Assembly (NCBI RefSeq): GCF_963924675.1
Contig: NC_089221.1
Span: forward strand, 92,598,772 to 92,662,771
DNA length: 64,000 nt
DNA from: Phocoena phocoena
Lineage: Eukaryota; Chordata; Mammalia; Artiodactyla; Phocoenidae
Direction: 5' to 3'
This document shows, piece by piece, positions 56,996-64,000 of this stretch; within the stretch, counting starts at the first letter, position 1; each line of letters begins with the position of its first letter. Both the position numbers and the translations under genes were made by a program. Under the pieces are notes generated by a model. It saw only the letters and a program-made list of their open reading frames with translations. It was not told the origin of the DNA and did no database searches.

Positions 56996-57394
56996 GACTT
57001 CATTTATATGACATGTCCAGAATAGGCAACACCATAGAGACAGAAAGTAGATTAATGGTTGCCATGGATCATGGAGTGGGGAGGGCGAAGAAGGGAATGG
57101 GATGTGATTCTAATGGGCATGGAGTTTCTTTTCGTGGTGATGAAAATGTTCTGGAATTAGACAGTGGTGATGGTTGCTCAACCTTATAAATATACTAACA
57201 ATCACTGAACTGTACACTTTAAGAGGGTGAATTTTTATAACTTGTAAATTATATCTCAATAAAAAATAAATTAAATAAACTACATCCTAAGTAAACCACG
57301 CTGAAATTATGTTAATATGAGACATTTTGCTTTTTAAATGTGACCTTATGAAAAGGATGAGCAATGAAGAGAAGAACAGTAAATATTAAATGAA

Positions 57395-57480
57395 GATCTT
57401 TTACATGTCAGGCATTGTAATGGGTGCTGAGGACACAGAGGGAATAGTTTATAGTCCCTGCCCTTAAGGGGTCCAGTCCA
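57395..57480. repeat. L2/MIR-class 3' fragment
   Basis: 'catgtcaggcattgtaatgg' and 'agtccctgcccttaaggggt', of the same class as 27060-27182. Confidence 0.5.
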
Positions 57481-57531
57481 GAAAGTCTAAAAGGGATGAA
57501 TTATGATACAAATCAAGAAATGCTGTTGGGA

Positions 57532-58170
57532 CTTCCCTGGTGGCACAGTGGTTAAGAATCCACCTGCCGAATAAAGAGGTAGACATAGAGAGTGAACTTG
57601 AGGACGTGGGGTGGGAGGGCGAAGCTGGGGCGAAGTGAGAGTAGCATGACATATATACACTACCGAATGTAAAATAGTTGGCTGGTGGGAAGCAGCAGCA
57701 TAGCACAGGGAGATCGGCTGGGTGCTTTGTGATGACCTAGAGGGGTGGGAAAGGGAGGGTGGGAGGGAAGCTCAAGAGGGAGGGGTTATGAGGACATGTG
57801 TATGCATATGGCTGATTCACTTTGTTGTGCAACAGAAACTAACAGTATTGTGAAGCAATTATACTCCAATAAAGATCTATTAAAAAAAAAAAAGAATCTG
57901 CCCGCCCGTGCAGCAGACATGGGCTCTATCCCTGGCCTGGGAAGATCCCACATGCCAAGGAGCAACTAAGCCCGTGCGCCACAACTACTGAGCCTGCGCT
58001 CTAGAGCCTGCAAGCCACACCAACTAAAGCCCATGTGCCTAGAGCCCGTGCTCCACAACAAGAGAAGCCATCACAATGAGAAGCCTCCATACCGCAACAA
58101 GGAGTAGCCCCTGCTTGCCACAACTAAAGAAAGCCCACGCAGCGCAACGAAGACCCAACACAGCCAAAAA
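57532..58170 (+). mobile_element. Long CHR-type SINE, host of a nested L1
   Basis: The head 'gacttccctggtggcacagt' is followed, after the L1, by 'gggaagatcccacatgccaa', repeated 'ccacaactactgagcc'-type units and 'caacacagccaaaaataaat'. No outer TSD was resolved. Confidence 0.9.
57569..57892 (+). mobile_element. L1 3' end nested in the long CHR-type SINE
   Basis: A 324 bp L1 3'UTR ('gggaagcagcagcatagcac', 'gcaattatactccaataaag') with a 12-base A-tail. An imperfect TSD lies at 57555-57568 (AGAATCCACCTGCC) and 57893-57906 (AGAATCTGCCCGCC, 11/14). Confidence 0.9.
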
Positions 58171-58209
58171 TAAATAAATTAAATAAATAAATTTATATAT
58201 ATATAAAAA

Positions 58210-59582
58210 AAGAGAATGAGAAACAAACCACATACAGGAAGAAATGCTATAAATTATATATCTGACAGAGAACTTCCTTGCAGAATATATAAAGAAATCT
58301 CAAAGCTCAAAAATAAGAAAATGAACAATCCAACTTAAAAATGGGCAGAATATTTGAACACATACTTCACCAAAGAAGATATATAAATATAACTAAACAC
58401 ATGAAAAGATGCTCAACATCATTAGCCATCAGAAAAATGCAAATTAAAACCATATTGTGATACTACTACAAACCTGTTAAAATGACTAAAATTAAAAAGA
58501 CTGTCTGTGGTGGGCTGAAAAATGCCCCCTGACCAAAGCTAGCCACATCCTAATTCATGGAACCTGAGACTTTTACCTTACATGGCCAAAAATTGGGAAG
58601 GGTGTCTTTGGAGATGTGACTGAGTTAACAGTCTAATCCTGAGAATATTACGGACCCTGAATGGGTGGACCCTGAATGCCATCATGAGTGTTTTTATGAG
58701 ATAGGCAGAGGGAGATTTCACAGACAGAAGAGGAGGAAGCAATGTGATCACAGAAGCAGAGACCAGGATGATGCAGCCACAGGTCAAGGAATGCAGGCAA
58801 CCACCAGAAGCTGGAAAAGGCATGAAACAGATTCTCTCTTACAAGGGAATGTGGCCCCACTAACACCTTGATTTCAACCCAGTGATACTGATTTTGGACT
58901 TCTGGCCTCTAGAGCTGTGAGAGAATAAGTTTCTGTTGCTTTAAGTCACCAGATTCATGGTAATTTGTTTCAGCAGCCATAGGGGCTAATACACTGATCA
59001 CACCAAATGGCATAATCACTTTGGAAAACAATGGCAGTTTCTTAAAAATGTTAAATATACACCATGATCCAGCCATCCCACTTATAGGGAAATGAAAGTA
59101 TATATCCATAAAAAAGACTAGTACATGAATATTCATAGCATATACTTCCAAACTGGAAACAACAATGTTTCTCAACAGGTAAATGCATTAACAAATTATG
59201 GCATATCCATACAATGGAATACTACTCAGAAATAAAAAGAAACCAACTATTGATATATACTATGATGTGGATGAAACTCAGAATATTTACTCTGAGTGAA
59301 AGAGGTCAGACGGCCCCCTCCAAAAAAAAAAGGTATACACTTTATAATTCCATTTATAGAATTCTAGAAAATGCAGACTAATCTATGGTGACAAAAAGTG
59401 GATCAGTGGTTGCCAGTGCAGGGAGGTGGGGCTAACAGGGCATGAGGTGATAAATTTGTTTATGATCTTAACTATGGTGACATTTTCACAGATGTATGTC
59501 AGACAAAATTTATCAAATTCTATAGTTTAAATTTGTGAAATTTATTATACATCAATTATGTATCAATAAAACTGATAAAAAA
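58210..59582 (+). mobile_element. Old L1 ORF2 end and 3'UTR, split by an LTR
   Basis: Left: 'aacttaaaaatgggcagaat' and 'gatgctcaacatcattagcc'. Right: 'atgatccagccatcccactt', 'aatggaatactactcagaaa' and 'gatcagtggttgccagtgca', ending 'catcaattatgtatcaataa'. All are in L1 order. Confidence 0.8.
58503..58998 (+). mobile_element. MLT1-type (ERVL-MaLR) LTR inside the L1
   Basis: It begins 'tgtggtgggctgaaaaatgc', has 'gggtgtctttggagatgtga', 'gacttctggcctctagagct' and 'gagagaataagtttctgttg', and ends 'aggggctaatacac'. This is the classic MaLR LTR layout. No internal region is present. Confidence 0.8.
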
Positions 59583-60157
59583 AGTGCACTCTAAAAGTCA
59601 TACACAGGGAGCTGTGGTAGCATAGGAAATGAGGGTTTCCTGCAGCTGATGGGCCATAGGTCTGGGACTGAATTCTTTATTCAGCCAAGTAGTCTTGCCA
59701 CTGTCATTTTGGGAATGAAGGCTGCTTTGAACCAGGGTTATAGGTTGGGGCGCTAATGTTCTAGAAACAGGAGCATGCTCAGAGCGCTGGTCTAAGAGCT
59801 TCAGACATCCTGAGATACTCCTATTCCACCCAACAACTGGTCGTTGAAGGTGAGCTGCAGGTATCCCCTTGTATGTGCAGTGTGGTGATCTAGAGTGACA
59901 ACACAGGTAAGCCGATGCCAAGGCTGGAGTGATGTAGGCACAAAACTAGGGCTGGAGCAGATGATTTGGGGGCAGAGGACACAGCAGTAGAGAGGGGAGA
60001 GAAGGGTCTAATTTAAACCTTATTTTGCGAGTGTAATCTCCTTCACTTCAGAGGCAAGAAAAACATCTACAGGTAATCAGGGCACTTTCTGGCATTTCCT
60101 GAATTGCTTCAAATATCCACAAATCACACTGATGAATCCCCAAAGCACCTACTTAAG
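59583..60157. other. No recognised feature
   Basis: A 107-codon minus frame at 59598-59921 has no support. No repeat is recognised. Confidence 0.4.
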
Positions 60158-60167
60158 ACAGCAAAGA

Positions 60168-60363
60168 GGCACTTCCCTGGCGGTCCAGTGGTTAAGAGTT
60201 CGCCTTCCAATGCAGGGTGTGCGGGTTCGATCCCTGGTCGGGGAGCTGAGATCCCACATGCCTTGCAGCCAAAAAATCAAAACATATAACAGAAGCAATA
60301 TTGCAACAAATTCAATAAAGACCGCCCCCCAAAAAGAGCTAATTTCTAAAAAAAAAACAAAAA
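60168..60363 (+). mobile_element. tRNA-Glu SINE
   Basis: 'cacttccctggcggtccagt', box B 'ggttcgatccc', then 'gagatcccacatgccttgca' and an A/C-rich tail. A 10 bp TSD, ACAGCAAAGA, lies at 60158-60167 and 60364-60373. Confidence 0.95.
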
Positions 60364-60373
60364 ACAGCAAAGA

Positions 60374-63239
60374 AACACTTTATGAGATAATTTAGTGGAT
60401 TAAATGCCAGAGACACATTCTTGAAACATGCATTCCTCTTTGTATATGCTTGACTTCTCTTTGTTATTGAAGAACCATAGATCCTAGTTGAAGTGATTTG
60501 CCTAAAGCTCAGATGAGGTATCTAGCAGGCCAGCAATGTTCTGTTTCTTGTGTTATAGAATCTGATACAATTCAACTGTGAAGACATATGCTGTTTAGCT
60601 TTACAAGGTATTATTTTGATTTGTAAAAACTGATTAGCCTTTTCAGCTCCAGGCTACTGAGCATTTAAAATCTTTTCTCAACACACAATGAACTGGTGCT
60701 TTCTGTAGGACGTATAACAAATGCTACGATTGTATGTGTTAGGATGAATCAAGCAAAATCAAGGAAAATAAACCACATTAAACATAATTTAGCCCTTCAT
60801 TTAAATGACAAATATCAGTGGTCTCCTTACAGCTACATATTTGTTACCGAGTCAAACGGGTCGGCTTGTCTGTCAAGCAGTAAAGCCAGCCTACTGGCAC
60901 TAAGCTAATGTTCAAAAGGCCCAAACTCCCTGATGGCTTTCATGGAAAGTTTTTTAAAGACAGGGTGAGGAAGTGGGGTTGGGGGCATATGTGATCAGCT
61001 CGTGGACATTCTTCTGGTTAGTTGATGGTGAGGTAATTGGGAGTCAACATTATCTATGTTCCAACCGGTCTGGGGTCTACCTGCTGGTGGTCAGCATACA
61101 GTTAACTTTTCCCACCTGGTGAGGGTTTTAGTATCTGCAAAACAGCTCAAAGGATATGGCTCAGAATATTATCTATAGCCCTTGAGGAGGACCTAAAGGT
61201 CTTTTACTTTGTTTAATAGCTAAATTATTATTTTTTTTTCTTGCTTGACTATTTTCCTTTCTTTCTGCATTTTCTCATTACTCTGATTAAATTTACTCTT
61301 TGGAACTCAGGGAAGGCCTAGGAGGCTAAAGTTTTTCTACAGACAAGAGTCAGACAGAGGACATGGGGAGAGGTCTGTCCTGGGAAGGCCACATAGGGTC
61401 CTGCTCGGTTACGTATTGAAAATTAAGCCTGATAGCTATTGTAAATCTACCAGTCAATTTTGATTTCTCCTGAATGGCCTTATCATTCCATTATTTCATG
61501 CGACATTTCTAACTGGGAACAATAAGTCACTTTTTATTATATTAAGGATTCGGTTGGTGATAAATGTGGCAGTTGCCCTTGGGGTCAGAAAGATGGATTC
61601 AGGTGTTGCCAGGTGTTCGACTAGTTGAATGTGTCTCATTCTGCTTTTTACTTAGGAGAGAGTACATTTTCTTAAATCAGACAGATTTCTTGTTTCTATC
61701 TTTTCCAGTTAGTCATTGAAATAGTTGTTGGTGACTTTCAATAAAAATTATCATTGTTTTTATTTTTCATATCTGTGTTATGTCTCAGTCAGAAGTTACT
61801 TCTAAGTACTTGAATGATATCTTCAAACACAAAGTACAAAATAGGAGATTCAAATTGGTTTTAATCTTGAGACATCCAGAAAAGCAAAAGTCAAGAGCAC
61901 TATATTGGCATAGGATTGGTGTCAAATGAGTGATTTTGATAATTGCCTGTTATCTTCTTATTTGCATACCTTATACTGCAAAAAAAAAAAGTTTAAAAAT
62001 AGAATATAATATTGTATATGTTTTTGGCATGTGTACCTAACTGAATTTTTGGTACTTCCTGAGGCAGTTCTTGACTTTGTTACATGTAGAGATTTTTATC
62101 CTCCAACCAACTCACTTAATGAGTAGTCTTAGAAAACCCTTCATCAGCACCTTCCTTTCCTTCCTCAAGACCTCAGAGCCCTATGTTGCTGGAGCCACTG
62201 GGATGCAGAAAGCTGGCTGCCTTCTCTGGCAGATGGTCAGCCTGAGCACACACCACAAGCTTATTTTTTATTGTTTCTTGTTCTTTTTCGAAATCTTCAA
62301 TCAAAGAAACTGAAATTCAAAACAAAATCAATTGAAATTCTTGATTGAAATAAGATTGGGATGATAGCCTCCAATCTAGAGCTGCTTTCTAAGCAGAACC
62401 TATTTTAGTGTCTCATTAGTCAGATCACTCAGTCACTGCAGGTTTGTACTGGAGTGGAACATCCTATCCTCCCGGATGTAAAAAACGAAAGAAAGACAAA
62501 AAGGTGGAGGAATAGATGAGTCAATCTTAGGAGACCAAAAATATACCTTGAGAGATGATCAGTATTTCAAAGGATTGTTTTAATTCTTTCTTAGCAAGTT
62601 AATAAACAGGCTTTGGAGTTAGGCTCCAGAAGCCCCACCTGTGTTAGCAGGGTTTTCTCAGCTGAAAGCTGTTTTCTTTGGTGGTTTTGGGTTTGTGTCC
62701 TCTCGCTGCCACTACAGGTCCTGCTCTCTAATGGTCCCCTGTGGGGCCCAGCCACAGTCATCTGCTTGGCAGCAGGGACTTTGGCAAGTCCCAGCAAGGA
62801 TGTCAGAGAGGAGTCATGAAAACATCTAATTTGGGATGAATTTAATTGTTGTTAAAGTCCATTTTCTGATTGGAAACTCTAGTAGTTCTAGACCTGCTGT
62901 CCTCATCTCCAAGCCCTAAGAGTTATGTTAAATACCCTGCACGTGACCTTATCCATCCTCCAAAGGGAGTCTGGGTTCTAGCTGGTGACCTCAAATTACT
63001 ATCATGAAATTCACCCTTTATCATTCCTTTCTCTAATCAGAGCTTTCATATTTTAGCTCTGTAGCTGCCAAATTCTCAGTTTTGCTTTTAACAACTAAGC
63101 TTGACTGATACTTTCATTGAAGGATAGGGAAAAAAATTAACTAGTAACTTGATGATTGAAAGGGGTTAGTATCAGCTGCAACACAAAATCACCTGCCAGT
63201 TACAGAAGGCACTTTCAGTTCAAAAAAGCCAAGAGTCAC
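60374..63239. other. No recognised feature (2.9 kb)
   Basis: AT-rich to moderate sequence with no named repeat. 62613-62829 holds three overlapping frames of 62-68 codons on both strands without signals. With 10606-14018 this is the least repeat-laden part of the window. Confidence 0.4.
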
Positions 63240-63330
63240 AAAAGCAATCTCTCTGGACCTCAGTTTCCTCATCTGTAAAATGAAGAGGTGGACTACATAA
63301 TTTTTTAGTTTCTCTGACTTCTAACATGCC
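63240..63330 (+). repeat. MIR-like fragment
   Basis: 'ctctggacctcagtttcctc' and 'atctgtaaaatgaagaggtg' form the MIR core. Confidence 0.6.
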
Positions 63331-63444
63331 AAGAATCAGTAGATTCGTTTTTAATTAGGATTTTAGGGTCTCCTATTTGCTTAAATCATACACCCTTTTT
63401 AAATCTTCATTCTCGTTGATTTCTCTTGTATTAGAAAATGGCTC

Positions 63445-63560
63445 TTTATTGATTTGATAAATATTTATTAAATGCCTACTCTGGACCAGGCACTCTTGTA
63501 GCTACTGAAAGTACAAAGACCCTGCCCTCAAGGAGCTTGTGGTCTAGTTAACAGATGCCC
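63445..63560. repeat. L2/MIR-class 3' fragment
   Basis: 'gataaatatttattaaatgc', 'ggaccaggcactcttgtagc' and 'accctgccctcaaggagctt', the best-preserved of the five copies in the window. 63561-64000 after it is unassigned. Confidence 0.65.
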
Positions 63561-64000
63561 TTGTCCTTTCTTTCCTCGTCTCACATGGTAGTAAATTACT
63601 ACTATTTACCCATCTCTTTCATGATCCCTTCTCGCTCTCCTCTGATGGCTCCCCTTCCTTCTTGCACGTTTAATTAATCCTAAGGATCAGTCATCCCTCT
63701 CTTTATTTCCCTACACTTTTCCCCTAAGACAGCTCTACTAATGGATATTAAATATATATCTTCAAAAATGCTTTTGCCCTTGATTTCTCTGACCTTTTGG
63801 CCTTAAGTCATTCTGTCAAACCCACATGCCAGGACAATAATGCAAGACACAGACACTGTAGTTCTATTTCTTTACCAAGAAGATTCATTACACCTCCCCT
63901 GACCTGCTCTAGCCAATTCCACCTCATTCCTAGTTTTTACTGTTGTCTCCATTTCTGGATCTTCATCCATCTTTCACACTGCTCACTGAACCTAGTTTCT

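Larger units (their letters stand above)
54830..57275 (+). mobile_element. Old L1 with internal deletion, split by an LTR
   Basis: The 5' part (54830-56040) has L1 5'UTR/ORF1-region wording ('tttcttagtc'-free but with 'cagacatagactttaaatca'). At about 56040 it jumps directly to the ORF2 end ('cattagtcattagagaaatg', 'taataaatgttggagagaat') and continues after the LTR with 3'UTR ('ccagaataggcaacaccata') to an A-rich end. Some 4 kb of ORF2 is absent. The 5' assignment is weaker than the 3' one. Confidence 0.55.

Noticed and set aside
1..64000. CRISPR array, bacterial operon or phage features.
   Set aside because: Repeat content is wholly mammalian, and no regularly spaced short repeats were seen.

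Overview
The window is nuclear DNA from a cetacean (whale or dolphin), although the species cannot be told. Eleven copies of a short tRNA(Glu)-derived SINE of the CHR family are present. Each has a 'gcttccctggtggcgcagtgg' head and a 3' end reading (on the element's sense strand) 'gagaggcccgcgtaccgc' plus A-tail. Four longer, older CHR-type SINEs and three simpler tRNA(Glu) SINEs accompany them. L1 elements carry cetartiodactyl 3' ends, and I saw no BovB or ruminant-type SINE. CHR SINEs are known from cetaceans, hippos and ruminants, so this mix points to Cetacea. Host identity is an inference from repeat content.

No protein-coding gene, rRNA, functional tRNA or CRISPR array can be assigned with confidence. 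The window reads as intergenic or deep-intronic DNA dominated by retroposons. Most open frames of 60-170 codons lie inside SINEs, L1 ORF2 remnants or purine/pyrimidine microsatellites. The exceptions are three short segments on the + strand (4374-4562, 35402-35513, 46158-46288) with plausible splice signals and one open frame each, and a 133-codon frame at 4950-5351. None matches a protein I can name.

Layout. 1-6.2 kb: old L1 on both strands, a CpG-rich SINE, then the unassigned frames. 6.2-14 kb: a MER5A transposon, short L1 stubs and mostly unrecognised single-copy-like sequence. 14-20.6 kb: repeat-dense, with an L2 fragment, a 0.2 kb local duplication, a solo-LTR candidate with a perfect hairpin, and nested SINEs. 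20.6-33 kb: several SINEs, MIR/L2/hAT relics and a TTCC microsatellite. 33-43 kb: a young L1 inside an old L1, a permuted-looking L1 pair, and a 2.65 kb 5'-truncated L1 with dead ORF2. 43-54 kb: SINEs, MIRs, a SINE whose tail became a 240 bp purine microsatellite, and two antisense L1 pieces. 54-60 kb: two old L1s, each broken by an LTR, one LTR carrying an exact 115 bp tandem duplication. 60-64 kb: one SINE, then mostly unrecognised sequence.

The strongest observations concern retroposition mechanics. Exact target-site duplications (TSDs) delimit most young insertions. Two CHR-type SINEs at different loci were hit by a later retroposon at the same internal site. Several small duplications are too similar for the ancient repeats in which they sit. 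All coordinates and mismatch counts were made by eye.
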